64,000 nucleotides of DNA from Actinacidiphila sp. DG2A-62. Lineage in GTDB: Bacteria; Actinomycetota; Actinomycetes; Streptomycetales; Streptomycetaceae. The notes beneath the pieces are model-generated. The model was not told the DNA's origin. It made no database searches and saw only the letters and a list, made by a program, of their open reading frames with translations. Position 1 is the first letter of the stretch. Every line of letters starts with the position of its first letter. The position numbers and the translations under genes were made by a program. This document shows positions 24,488 to 34,423 of the stretch, in pieces. The stretch lies in contig NZ_JAYMGI010000002.1 in the NCBI RefSeq assembly GCF_035825295.1, positions 1,116,001 to 1,180,000 of the forward strand. The letters run 5' to 3'.

Positions 24488-24721
24488 TCAGCCCGTCGGT
24501 TCGTCCTCCCGCGGGATCGGCTGCTCGACCAGCGCGAGCACCCGGGTGGCCATGAAGCGGGCGGTGCGCACCACCGTGCCGCTGCGGGTGACCTCGCTGA
24601 CCTCGACCACCCCGCGGCGCACCGCCGTCTCGACCCGGCGGCCCGCGCGGGTGGCGACCACTTCATACGTGCGGGTGGTGTCCCCCGCGTCGACGACTAT
24701 CTCCACACGATCACCTTTCAC
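24488..24721 (-). CDS. Small conserved protein of unknown function
   Basis: This 77-residue beta-rich protein reads KGDRVEIVVDAGDTTRTYEV, then ATRAGRRVETAVRRGVVEV and VVRTARFMATRVLALVEQP. It starts at GTG 24721 with AAGGGGGAG about nine bases upstream. It has no membrane segment or enzymatic motif. It is divergent from the kinase gene, with 230 bases between them. Small proteins like this are conserved in Streptomyces. Confidence 0.75.
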   Translation of the reverse strand: MKGDRVEIVVDAGDTTRTYEVVATRAGRRVETAVRRGVVEVSEVTRSGTVVRTARFMATRVLALVEQPIPREDEPTG

Positions 24722-24952
24722 GGCGTCACTCCCCCTTGTCGCGGCGGCCGTTGGTGAAACGGGGCCTCGGATCGCCGCCTCGCGAACCCGCTCCCACCGT
24801 CCAGGTTCCCACCCGCCACCGACAATTCACGGCTCGTCGCCTGCGGGCCTTCAGCGCGCACGGGCAGTTCAGTCCGTAAGCTGTGGGCGGCCGAAGCGGC
24901 CAGTCAGCGGAGTGGGGCCTCCCCACCACCGGAGGTAGGGGACGGACTTCAG

Positions 24953-26242
<1,290 letters not shown>

Positions 26243-26697
26243 CCCCGGCCGCCCGCGTTCCCCGCGTGCCCTGCGTGCGGCGGCTCGGGGCTGGGCGCGG
26301 CAGGCGAGCCGGACGCGGCGGGCGGCGCCGGTCCGGCGACGTGCCCGTCGTCAACAGCGGCCACGCGCCGCGCGCCTGGGTGCGGCGGCTCGGGCCGGGA
26401 CGCGGCATGCGGGGCCGGACGCGGCGGGCGGGGCCGGGCCGGCGACGTGCCCGTCGTCAACAGCGGCCACGCGGCCCGGTCGGCCGGAGTGGCCCTCGCC
26501 GGAGGTTGAAGGCGGGCCGGCGGGAGGCGGGAGCCCGCGGCGGCCACGCTGCGGCCCGGCCGGTCGGCGTCGCTCTCCTCCCCTCCCCCTTGCCCTCCCC
26601 CTCGCCTGAGGCGGACCCGCGACGGGCGCGGCCCGGGGACGAGTTGACGGAAGGGCGTACGGGAGGGTGGCGGGCGGGGCGATTGTGGGTTAGCTTG
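26243..26697. repeat. Gap with ~100-bp degenerate direct repeat
   Basis: No gene is supported in this stretch. A block starting GTGCGGCGGCTCGGG at 26275 and ending in CGGCGACGTGCCCGTCG...CCACGCG near 26367 recurs at 26390-26473 with small insertions and deletions. It lies just after the kinase gene. Confidence 0.7.
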
Positions 26698-26711
26698 AAC
26701 AAGCGCTTGCT
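26698..26711. promoter_or_regulatory. KstR2-like TetR operator upstream of the acyl-CoA dehydrogenase operon
   Basis: AACAAGCGCTTGCT is a palindrome centred on CAAGCGCTTG and fits the AnCAAGnnCTTGnT consensus described for the mycobacterial TetR-family regulator KstR2. Partial arms extend outward (TAGCTTG...CTTAG). It lies 67 bases before the first acyl-CoA dehydrogenase start. The cognate regulator gene is not in this window. Confidence 0.65.
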
Positions 26712-26777
26712 TAGAACGCTGACGCGTCGTCGAGCCGGCGCGACCGCCTGGTGCCGAGGGGAAGGACTTCCGCGTCG

Positions 26778-27986
26778 ATGACGAGCAACGCCACCCCGGA
26801 AGGGGTCCGCGCGCGGGTGCGCGAGCTGCTGGCCGCGCACGATCCGGCGGCGCTGGAGCCGCTCGACTTCCTGCGGGCCCGCTTCGACGCGGGCCTGGCC
26901 TGGGTGCACTTCCCCGAGGGCCTGGGCGGCCTCGGCGCCCCCCGCGCACTGCAGGCGGTGGTCGACGCCGAACTGGCGGCGGCCGGCGCGCCCGACAACG
27001 ACCCGCGGCGCATCGGCATCGGCCTGGGCATGGCCGCGCCGACCATCCTGCGCTACGGCACCGAGGAGCAGAAGCACCGCTTCCTGCGCCCGCTGTGGAC
27101 GGGCGAGGAGGTCTGGTGCCAGCTGTTCTCCGAGCCCGGCGCCGGCTCGGACCTCGCGGGACTGCGCACCCGCGCCGTACGGGAGGACGGGGGCGGCGAC
27201 GGAGGCGGCGACTGGATCGTGGACGGGCAGAAGGTGTGGACGTCCAGCGCCCACAACGCCCGCTGGGCGATCCTCATCGCGCGCACCGACCCGGACGTCC
27301 CCAAGCACCAGGGCATCACCTACTTCGTGTGCGACATGACCGACCCCGGCGTGGAGGTCAGGCCGCTGCGGCAGATCACCGGCGAGGCGGAGTTCAACGA
27401 GGTCTTCCTGACCGGCGTGCGGATTCCCGACGCGCACCGGCTCGGCGCGGTCGGCGAGGGCTGGCGGGTCGCGCAGACCACGCTGATGAACGAGCGCGTG
27501 GCGATCGGCGGTTCCGCGCTGCCCCGCGAGGGCGGCATGATCGCGCCGGTCGCGGCGGCCTGGCGAGAGCGGCCCGGGCTGCGGACGCCGGAGCTGCACG
27601 ACCGGCTGCTGACGCTGTGGGTCGAGGCGGAGGTGGCGCGGCTGGGCGCCGAGCGGGTCAGGCAGCAGCTCGCGGTGGGCGCGCCCGGCCCCGAGGGCAG
27701 CGGGCTCAAGCTCGCCTTCGCCCGGCTGAACCAGCAGATCAGCGGCCTGGAGGTGGAGCTGCTCGGCGAGGAGGGGCTGCGCTACGGCGACTGGACGATG
27801 GTCCGGCCGCAGACCGTGGACTTCTACGGCCGGGACGCCGGCTACCGCTACCTGCGCGCCAAGGGCAACTCGATCGAGGGCGGCACCTCGGAGGTCCTGC
27901 GCAACATCGTCGCGGAGCGGGTGCTCGGCCTGCCCGCGGAACCCCGTATCGACAAGGACGTCGCGTGGAAGGACTTGCCCCGATGA
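26778..27986 (+). CDS. Acyl-CoA dehydrogenase (first of a pair)
   Basis: This 402-residue flavoprotein of the acyl-CoA dehydrogenase family has LFSEPGAGSDLAGL and WIVDGQKVWTSSAHNARW in the FAD-binding middle domain, VGEGWRVAQTTLMNER, and the C-terminal signature NSIEGGTSEVLRNIVAERVLGLP. These enzymes oxidise acyl-CoA thioesters to 2-enoyl-CoAs and pass electrons to ETF. It is followed with ATGA overlap by a second, diverged family member, the arrangement of FadE heterotetramers that act on sterol side chains or ring remnants. ATG 26778 follows GGGGAAGGA. GTG 26751 is a nine-codon-longer alternative. A KstR2-like palindrome lies upstream. Confidence 0.92.
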   Translation: MTSNATPEGVRARVRELLAAHDPAALEPLDFLRARFDAGLAWVHFPEGLGGLGAPRALQAVVDAELAAAGAPDNDPRRIGIGLGMAAPTILRYGTEEQKHRFLRPLWTGEEVWCQLFSEPGAGSDLAGLRTRAVREDGGGDGGGDWIVDGQKVWTSSAHNARWAILIARTDPDVPKHQGITYFVCDMTDPGVEVRPLRQITGEAEFNEVFLTGVRIPDAHRLGAVGEGWRVAQTTLMNERVAIGGSALPREGGMIAPVAAAWRERPGLRTPELHDRLLTLWVEAEVARLGAERVRQQLAVGAPGPEGSGLKLAFARLNQQISGLEVELLGEEGLRYGDWTMVRPQTVDFYGRDAGYRYLRAKGNSIEGGTSEVLRNIVAERVLGLPAEPRIDKDVAWKDLPR

Positions 27987-29275
27987 GCGCTTCGACGCAG
28001 CCCGGCACGGGCCCGGACTCCGGTATGCAGCCCGGCGGTACGCAGCCGGGCGGCGGCACGGGCCCGGGTCAGGAGCGCGGATCCGGCTCCGGTGCGCAGC
28101 CCGACCTGCTCTACACCGATATCGAGGAGGACCTGCGCTCGACGGTCCGCGACGTGCTCGCCGACCGCTGCCCGCCGGCCTCGCTGTCGGCCCGGGTCGA
28201 AGCCGCGGCCGAGGGAGCGGCGGACGGCGGACCGGCGGACGGCCGGTCGGCGGAGCCGTCCGCACGGGCGTCCGCACGGCCGTACGACCCGGCGCTGTGG
28301 CGGGTGCTCGGCGCCGATCTGGGCCTGGCCGGACTGCTGGTGCCGGAGAAGCTGGGCGGCCAGGGCGCGTCCGCGCGCGAAGCGGCCGTCGTGCTGGAGG
28401 AGTTGGGCGCGGGCGTCGCGCCGACGCCGTTCCTGGGCAGCGCGGTGCTGGCGACGAGCGCGCTGCTGGCCTGCGACACCGCGGACGCGGGCGTGGCGGC
28501 GCTGCTGGGCTCGCTCGCCTCGGGCGCCGCTACGGGCGCCCTCGCGGTGCCTCTCGCGGCGGCGCCGGGCAGCGCGTTCCCCGGTGCGGTCCGCGCCGAC
28601 GCCGCCGGCCGTCTGACCGGCACGGTCACCAGCGTGGCCGACGCGCTCGCCGCCGACGTGCTGGTGGTCCCGGCGGTCGGGCCCGACGGGCCGGGGCTGT
28701 ACGAGGTCGCGGCCGGCGACGCGGCGGTGACCCCGTTCGTGTCGCTCGACCTGACCAGGCCGCTCGCCGACGTGGCGTTCGACGGCGCGGCGGCCCGCCC
28801 GCTCCCCTCGGCCGACGCGGCGGCCGCGCTGGACGCCGCGCTGCTCGCCGGGGCCGGGCTGCTGGCCTCGGAACAGTTGGGCCTGGCGCAGTGGTGCCTG
28901 GACGAGACCGTGCGGTATCTGGGCGAGCGCCACCAGTTCGGCCGCGTAGTGGGCGGCTTCCAGGCGATCAAGCACCGGCTCGCCGACCTGTGGCTGGAGG
29001 TCGTCTCGCTGCGCGCGGCGGCGCGCTCCGCCGCGGACGCGCTGGCCACCGGCACGGACGCCGCGATCGCGGTGCGCGTCGCGCAGGCGTACGCGTCGGG
29101 CGTCGCGGTGCACGCGGCGGAGGAGGCGGTCCAGCTGCACGGCGGCATCGGCATGACGTGGGAGCACCCGCTGCACCTCTACCTCAAGCGGGCCAAGGCG
29201 GACCAGATCGCCGTCGGCACCGCCGGCCGCCACCGCGCCGCGCTGGCCCCCCTGCTGGACCTGCCCGCGGCCTGA
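27983..29275 (+). CDS. Acyl-CoA dehydrogenase family protein (second subunit)
   Basis: This 430-residue protein begins with a Gly/Gln/Pro-rich, probably disordered leader of about 40 residues. It then has the family domains LGLAGLLVPEKLGGQGASAR, the middle domain with atypical FAD contacts, and the C-terminal GERHQFGRVVGGFQAIKHRL and LHGGIGMTWEHPLHLYLKRA. Such shorter or diverged members usually form an alpha2-beta2 complex with the neighbouring dehydrogenase, one subunit carrying the catalytic base. It is translationally coupled to the first gene (ATGA). A tandem array follows it. Confidence 0.9.
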   Translation: MSASTQPGTGPDSGMQPGGTQPGGGTGPGQERGSGSGAQPDLLYTDIEEDLRSTVRDVLADRCPPASLSARVEAAAEGAADGGPADGRSAEPSARASARPYDPALWRVLGADLGLAGLLVPEKLGGQGASAREAAVVLEELGAGVAPTPFLGSAVLATSALLACDTADAGVAALLGSLASGAATGALAVPLAAAPGSAFPGAVRADAAGRLTGTVTSVADALAADVLVVPAVGPDGPGLYEVAAGDAAVTPFVSLDLTRPLADVAFDGAAARPLPSADAAAALDAALLAGAGLLASEQLGLAQWCLDETVRYLGERHQFGRVVGGFQAIKHRLADLWLEVVSLRAAARSAADALATGTDAAIAVRVAQAYASGVAVHAAEEAVQLHGGIGMTWEHPLHLYLKRAKADQIAVGTAGRHRAALAPLLDLPAA

Positions 29276-29928
29276 ACGGGACGCCTCCGGCTGGCGGACG
29301 GCTGCGGGGACAAAGCGCGACCGGTCGCGGTCTGTCCCGGGCGCGGTCACGGGCGCGGTCACGGGCGCGGTCACGGGCGCACGGCGCGCCGGACGCCGCC
29401 CGGCCGCAGACCGCGCACCGGCAGGAGCGCTCCCCGCGCCGGACGCCGCCGGCGCCGGGGCAGGCGTCGAACTGCGCGCCGGCCACCCCGCCCGGAGCCG
29501 CCCGGGTCGCCCACGGCGAGCGCCCCGGCGAGCCCCGGTCCGCCACCGCGCCCGCAGCCCCCGGGGACCCGCCCAGGGCACGCGCGGCGAATCCCAGCCC
29601 GCGACCGCGACCGCCGACCGGACGTCGGCGCGGGCCGCGCCCGGCTCTCCCCTGCGCCATCGGCCCCGGGGCCGCCCCAAGGCACGCGCGGCGGACCCCC
29701 GGCCCGCCACCGCGCCCGGGTCAGCGTGCGACCGGGCCCCGGCCGCACGCCCGCGCAGGCCGTGGCCTGACCGAGGCCGCGCTCGTCGCCGGGCAGGCCA
29801 CTGCCTGGGCCTCCCGGTCCGCCCCGGCCGCAGCCCGACCGTGCGTACGGGCCGAGCACGGCCGCGAATCGTCGGCCGCGGCCGGGCGGTGGCCGGGAGC
29901 GGCGGGGAGGCCGGGGCGGCGGCGCGGG
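29276..29928. other. 650-bp gap, tandem and degenerate repeats, no supported gene
   Basis: Open frames exist on both strands, but they are Arg/Pro/Gly low-complexity translations without ribosome binding sites. GGCGCGGTCACG is repeated three times from 29339 to 29374, with a partial fourth copy. Further right, fragments such as GGCACGCGCGGCG recur. It may be decayed DNA between two operons. Confidence 0.5.
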
Positions 29929-31512
29929 TCAGGTGCGGGTGTAGACCGTCTGGAAGCGGAAGTACGCGTCGAAGCCCTCCGGGCCCAGTTCGCGGCCCAG
30001 GCCGCTGGCCTTGATGCCGCCGTAGGGCGCGCCGAGGTCGAGGTCGAAGAAGTTGACGCCGACCGTGCCGGTCTCGACGCGGCGGCTGACCGCGAGGGCC
30101 CGTTCGACGTCGCTGGTCCAGATCGTGCCGCCGAGGCCGTAGGGCGAGTCGTTGGCGAGGGCGACGGCGTGGTCGAGGCCGTCGTAGGGGACCACGCACA
30201 GCACCGGGCCGAAGATCTCCTCCCGCACCGCGGGGTGGGAGTGGTCCAGCCCGGTCAGCACGGCGGGTTCGGCGAAGTACCCCTGCTCGGGGACGTCTCC
30301 GGCACGGCGGGCGGTGGCCAGCCGCCCGCCGTCGGCGAGCGCGGCGGCGACGCGGGAGCGCACCCGGTCCCGGCGGGCGGCGCTGAGCAGCGGGCCGAGC
30401 CGGGTCTGCGGGTCCAGCGGATCGCCGATCGGCAGCGCGTCGGCCGCTGCGGCGATCCGCGCGGTGATCTCGTCGTGGCGTGCCCGCGGCACCAGAACCC
30501 GGGTCGACATGTAGCAGGCCTGGCCGCTGTGCAGCAGCGCGGCGGCGGCCAGCCCCGCGGCGATCTCCTCCGCGTCGGCGTCGTCCAGCACGATGGCGGC
30601 GGACCTGCTGCTCAGCTCCAGGACCACCGGGCGCAGCAGTTCCGCGCACGCCGCCGCGACCTTCCGGCCGGCCGCGGTGGAGCCGGTGAAGGACACCTTG
30701 TCCACGCCGGGGTGGCGGACCAGGGCGGCGCCGGTGACGTCGTCGCCGGGCAGCAGGTTGAGCACACCCGGCGGCAGTCCGGCCCGCTCGGCGGCGGCCA
30801 CGATCGCGCGGGCGCCGAGGAAGGTGTACGGCGACGGCTTGAGCACCACCGTGCAGCCGGCGGCGAGCGCGGGCGCGAGCTTGAACATGGTGATGGGCTG
30901 CGGGAAGTTCCACGGCGCGACCACCGCGACCACCCCGGCCGGCAGGCGGCGCACATGGCTGTGGCCGGCTCCGTCGGCGCGCGGGCGGCGCTCCTCCAGC
31001 GGTGTGTTCCTGGCCAGGGCGGCGTGGTAGCGCAGGATCGCGGCCGGCGCGTAGCCCTCGGCGGGCACCGCGGTGCTGATCGGCATGCCGTTCTGGACGC
31101 TGGTCAGCGCGGCGCGCTCGGGCGCGTTCTTCTCCAGTTCGGCGGCGAACGCCTCCAGCAGGACGGCGCGGGCCACCGGGTCCAGGCCGGCCCAGTGCGG
31201 GTCGCGCAGCGCCCGGCGGGCGGAGGCGACCGCGCGGTCCACGTCGGCCGGGCCGGCCAGCGGCAGTGTGCCGGCGTCGCGCCCGTCGGCGGGCGAGACC
31301 AGCGGGAAGCGGGCCCCGCCGGAGGTGGCGAGCCACTGCCCGTCGGCGTGCAGGGGACGGCCCGGATCGTCGGCGCCCGGCGCCCCGTCCGGGCCCGGTG
31401 TCTCGCCCGGGGTCGGCGCCTCGTCCGGGCCGGCGGATCTGTGCGGCGGCTGCGGTCGGTCGGCGGAGGGCACGGGCGCGGCATCCGCCCGCGTGTCCAT
31501 GGGAGCGTGCAT
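29929..31512 (-). CDS. Aldehyde dehydrogenase family protein
   Basis: This 527-residue NAD(P)-dependent aldehyde dehydrogenase has VVAPWNFPQPITMFKLAPALAAG, VLKPSPYT, the nucleotide-binding VSFTGSTAAGR, the general-base region VVLELSSRSAAIV (Glu kept, but Ser-Ser replaces the usual Gly-Gly), the catalytic cysteine in SGQACYMSTRV, and EEIFGPVLCVV. The first 45 residues are a Pro/Ala-rich, likely disordered leader. ATG 31512 (MHAPMDTRAD) has GAAGGAC upstream. The substrate is unknown. In this context it may oxidise aldehydes formed by the GMC oxidoreductases or the aminotransferase nearby. Confidence 0.92.
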   Translation of the reverse strand: MHAPMDTRADAAPVPSADRPQPPHRSAGPDEAPTPGETPGPDGAPGADDPGRPLHADGQWLATSGGARFPLVSPADGRDAGTLPLAGPADVDRAVASARRALRDPHWAGLDPVARAVLLEAFAAELEKNAPERAALTSVQNGMPISTAVPAEGYAPAAILRYHAALARNTPLEERRPRADGAGHSHVRRLPAGVVAVVAPWNFPQPITMFKLAPALAAGCTVVLKPSPYTFLGARAIVAAAERAGLPPGVLNLLPGDDVTGAALVRHPGVDKVSFTGSTAAGRKVAAACAELLRPVVLELSSRSAAIVLDDADAEEIAAGLAAAALLHSGQACYMSTRVLVPRARHDEITARIAAAADALPIGDPLDPQTRLGPLLSAARRDRVRSRVAAALADGGRLATARRAGDVPEQGYFAEPAVLTGLDHSHPAVREEIFGPVLCVVPYDGLDHAVALANDSPYGLGGTIWTSDVERALAVSRRVETGTVGVNFFDLDLGAPYGGIKASGLGRELGPEGFDAYFRFQTVYTRT

Positions 31513-32058
31513 CGGCGTGTCCTTCGGTCGGCAGAACGGGAGGTACGCGGAAAGAGCTGTACGCGGGGGGATGTGCGCAGGTACGGGACGACGGAGGCGC
31601 GGGCCGTACGGAGACGCGGCCGTGCGGAGGCGCGGCTGTACGGAGGTGGGGCTGTACGGAGGTGCGGGGCACACGGCGGTACGGCCGTACGCGCGTCGAG
31701 GGTACGCGGGGGTCGCGCGCGGCGCGGAGGAGCGTACGCGGTGGGCGGCGGCGCGTGTCGGACGGGCCGGGACGCGCTGCCGCCCACCGGACGCGGTCCG
31801 CGGCTCCCGACGGGGGGAGGGAGCCGCGGACCGGCAGGGGGGCGGGGCCGTGGAGGTGTCAGGTCGTTCGGGGAGCGTGCGCCGCGTCGTCCGCGAGGCA
31901 CGCGCGGGCCCGGTCCCGGGCGGCGCCGGTCGGGGGTCCGGCACCGCCCGGGCGGGTTCCGGCGCCCTGGAACGCCGTACGGGACGACGGGGCGGCACCG
32001 GAGCCGGTGGCCCCGTCCCCGCTCCGGGCCGAAGCGGGGACGGGGTGCTGGGGGGCGG
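31513..32058. repeat. Gap with five tandem 16-17-bp units
   Basis: No gene is supported. Units near ACGGAGGCGCGGCTGT repeat from 31591 to 31671 (31591-31607, 31608-31623, 31624-31639, 31640-31655, 31656-31671), with related GTACG-rich sequence beyond. The promoter of the aldehyde dehydrogenase gene must lie here, but it was not resolved. Confidence 0.7.
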
Positions 32059-33498
32059 TCAGCCCGCCTTGGCGCCCTGCAGTTCGGGCGAGGCGTCCTC
32101 GGCCGGCTGGTCGCCGCGCGGCTTGCCCGGCGCGAAGAACGCCGCGGCCATGCCGACGAGGGAGGCCGCCGCGCCCAGCCCGAGCGCGGCCCGGAAGCCG
32201 TCGACCGCGGCGGAGGCCGAGGAGTAGTCGCCGTTGGCGGCGAAGACCGCGCCCATGAAGGACACGCCGAAGACGCCGCCGAGTTCTCGCATGGAGCTGT
32301 TGGCGCCCGAGGCGATGCCCATGTCCTCCGGCTGCATCGAGGCGAAGACCAGGTTGATGCCGGTGGGCAGGGCCATCGCGATGCCGGCGCCGCCGAGGAT
32401 CAGCGGCGCCACCAGCGCGCCGTAACCAGTCCCGTCGCCGACCGCCAGGGCCAGCCAGCCCAGCGAGACCGTCAGCAGGAACAGGCCGGCGATCATGAAG
32501 GGCTTGTTGCCGTACGTGTCGGCCTTGCTGCCGGCCAGTGGCGCGACGATCATCGGCATCGCGGTCCAGGCCAGCAGGCGCAGGCCGGTGGCGAGCGGTC
32601 CGTCGCCGAAGCCGACCTGGAACAGCTGGGACAGGATGAACAGCGCGCCGATGAGGGCGAAGTGCTGGAAGAAGGCGGCGATGTTGGCGACGCTGAAGCC
32701 GCGTACCCGGAAGTAGCGCAGCGGCAGCATCGGCTGCGGGGCGCGGCGTTCCCACATCAGGAAGGCCACCAGGAGCACCGCGCCGACCGCGAAGGCGGTG
32801 AGCGGCTCGGCGTCGCCCCAGCCGACGGCCGGCGCCCGGACCGCGCCCCACACCAGGCCGAGCAGGCCGAGCGAGGCGAGCAGCAGGCCGATGACGTCGA
32901 GCTTGGGCCGCGGGCCGCGGCTCTCCTGGAGCAGCACGGCCGACAGCACGGTCGCGGCGCCGCCGATGGGGACGTTGATCCAGAAGATCCAGTGCCAGGA
33001 CAGGCCCTGGGTGATCAGGCCGCCGAGCAGCGGTCCCGCGGCGATGGCCAGGCCCGAGACGCTGCCCCACACGCCCATCGCCTTGCCGCGGGTCTCGGGC
33101 GGGAAGGCGTTGCTGAGCAGGGTCAGGCTGACCGGGATGGCGATGCCGGCCGCGACGCCCTGCAGCACACGGGCGATGACCAGCACCTCGACGGAGGTGG
33201 ACAGCGCCGCCATGGCGGAGGCGAGGGTGAAGACGCCGAGGCCGGTGGCGTAGACGCGCAGCCGGCCGAAGCGGTCGCCGAGGGCCGCGCCGGTGAGCAT
33301 CAGGCAGCCGAACGCCAGGTTGTAGGCGTTGATCGTCCATTCCAGGTCGGACAGGCTCGCGTGCAGATCGGTGCGCATCGTGGGCAGGGCGGTGACGACC
33401 ACCATCACGTCGAGCGAGGTGAGGAAGGCGCACACGGCGACGAGTGCGAGCGTCCACCCTGGACGCACCGGTCGGGTCGTGGCGTGGGACGCGCTCAT
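32059..33498 (-). CDS. MFS transporter, DHA2/EmrB-QacA type
   Basis: This 479-residue membrane protein has 14 probable transmembrane helices. It shows the DHA2 drug:H+ antiporter signatures: LDVMVVVTALPTM in helix 1, GDRFGRLRVYATGL (motif A) and RVLQGVAAGIAIPVSLTLL (motif B/C region). It probably exports a toxic or specialised metabolite. It lies 46 bases downstream of the DUF899 gene on the same strand, so both may form an operon controlled by the divergent HxlR regulator. Confidence 0.92.
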   Translation of the reverse strand: MSASHATTRPVRPGWTLALVAVCAFLTSLDVMVVVTALPTMRTDLHASLSDLEWTINAYNLAFGCLMLTGAALGDRFGRLRVYATGLGVFTLASAMAALSTSVEVLVIARVLQGVAAGIAIPVSLTLLSNAFPPETRGKAMGVWGSVSGLAIAAGPLLGGLITQGLSWHWIFWINVPIGGAATVLSAVLLQESRGPRPKLDVIGLLLASLGLLGLVWGAVRAPAVGWGDAEPLTAFAVGAVLLVAFLMWERRAPQPMLPLRYFRVRGFSVANIAAFFQHFALIGALFILSQLFQVGFGDGPLATGLRLLAWTAMPMIVAPLAGSKADTYGNKPFMIAGLFLLTVSLGWLALAVGDGTGYGALVAPLILGGAGIAMALPTGINLVFASMQPEDMGIASGANSSMRELGGVFGVSFMGAVFAANGDYSSASAAVDGFRAALGLGAAASLVGMAAAFFAPGKPRGDQPAEDASPELQGAKAG

Positions 33499-33544
33499 GG
33501 CTGACCCCCGGTCTGGTCGTGGATGTGGGGACGGTTCACGGTGC

Positions 33545-34282
33545 TCAGTGCTCGCAGTGCTCGCAGGACCCGCTCGCGGCGGCGCGCTCGGCGGCGGTGG
33601 CCGGCTCGCCGTTCTCGCCGTGCGGGAGGTACTGGTCGTGCAGCCGCCACCACTGGTAGGCGGGGCCCTGGGGCCAGCCCTCGGGCGAGTCCTCCCAGGT
33701 CTCCTGGCGGCCGAAGGGCGTCATGTCCAGCAGGTTGAGGTCCATGCGCAGGCGGTCGACGCCGCGGGCGGCGGTGAAGTAAGTGCGGAAGACCCGCTCG
33801 CCGTCGCGCAGGAAGACGCTGAGGCCGAAGCCGCCGTCCAGGCCGCAGTCGGCGGAGAACTCCTCGCCGATGCTGGAGTACCAGGGCACCGTCCACTCCA
33901 TGCGGGTGCGGTACTCCTCCAGCTGGGCCAGCGGCGCGGGCGAGGTCAGCACCAGGTTGGTGTCGCGGGCGCGCAGGTGGGCGAGGTTGCCGATGTTGTC
34001 GGTGAAGCCCGAGCAGCCGGGGCAGCGGTGGTCGGAGCCCGGGGTCATCATGAAGTGGTAGACGATCAACTGCCGCCTGCTGTCGAACAGGTCGAGCAGG
34101 CCGACCTTGCCCTCCGGGCCCTCGAAGACGTAGTCGGTGGCGAACTCGACCATGGGCAGCCGGCGCCGCTCGGCGGCCAGCGCGTCCATCGCCTTCGTGG
34201 CTTCCTTCTCCTTGACCAGCAGTGCCGCGCGTGCCTGCGCCCATTCCTCTGCGGACACCAGCGGCGGCATGTTCACGCTCAT
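33545..34282 (-). CDS. DUF899 thioredoxin-like family protein
   Basis: This 245-residue protein of the DUF899 family has a thioredoxin-like fold with FEGPEGKVGLLDLF, LIVYHFMMTPGSDHRCPGCSGF (a C-x2-C pair) and GFGLSVFLRDGERVFRTYFT. The end is SCEHCEH, a Cys/His tail built from a 9-base repeat that continues past the stop. Members are often next to MarR/HxlR regulators and efflux genes, but their reaction is unknown. ATG 34282 follows AGGAGAG. It is divergent from the HxlR gene. Confidence 0.88.
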   Translation of the reverse strand: MSVNMPPLVSAEEWAQARAALLVKEKEATKAMDALAAERRRLPMVEFATDYVFEGPEGKVGLLDLFDSRRQLIVYHFMMTPGSDHRCPGCSGFTDNIGNLAHLRARDTNLVLTSPAPLAQLEEYRTRMEWTVPWYSSIGEEFSADCGLDGGFGLSVFLRDGERVFRTYFTAARGVDRLRMDLNLLDMTPFGRQETWEDSPEGWPQGPAYQWWRLHDQYLPHGENGEPATAAERAAASGSCEHCEH

Positions 34283-34423
34283 GACTCTCCTCGCGCATTT
34301 CCGGGTGCGGTGACACCGGGCGTTCGCGGCGTCACACAGCGCCTGACCAACGATACGGTAGCAGCAACTCCTAATTTCTAAGAGCCCATCACCAAAAGAG
34401 TAACCCCGGGCTATGATGAACGC
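34283..34423. promoter_or_regulatory. Divergent promoter region, DUF899 / HxlR
   Basis: This 141-base region includes an unusually AT-rich core (about 34345-34400, CAACTCCTAATTTCTAAGAG and CACCAAAAGAGTAACC). It must hold the promoters of both genes and is the natural binding place of the HxlR protein. No clean palindrome was found. Confidence 0.5.

Noticed and set aside
26243..26697. CRISPR array (direct repeats after the kinase gene)
   Set aside because: There are only two long degenerate copies with no regular spacers and no cas genes. It is an ordinary duplication.
29371..29859. 162-codon minus-strand frame between the dehydrogenases and the aldehyde dehydrogenase
   Set aside because: It is a Gly/Arg/Pro low-complexity translation without start signals and spans repeats.
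28297..33504. 1,735-codon plus-strand frame across several minus-strand genes
   Set aside because: It is a GC-driven shadow frame. The opposite strand contains recognisable aldehyde dehydrogenase and MFS genes.
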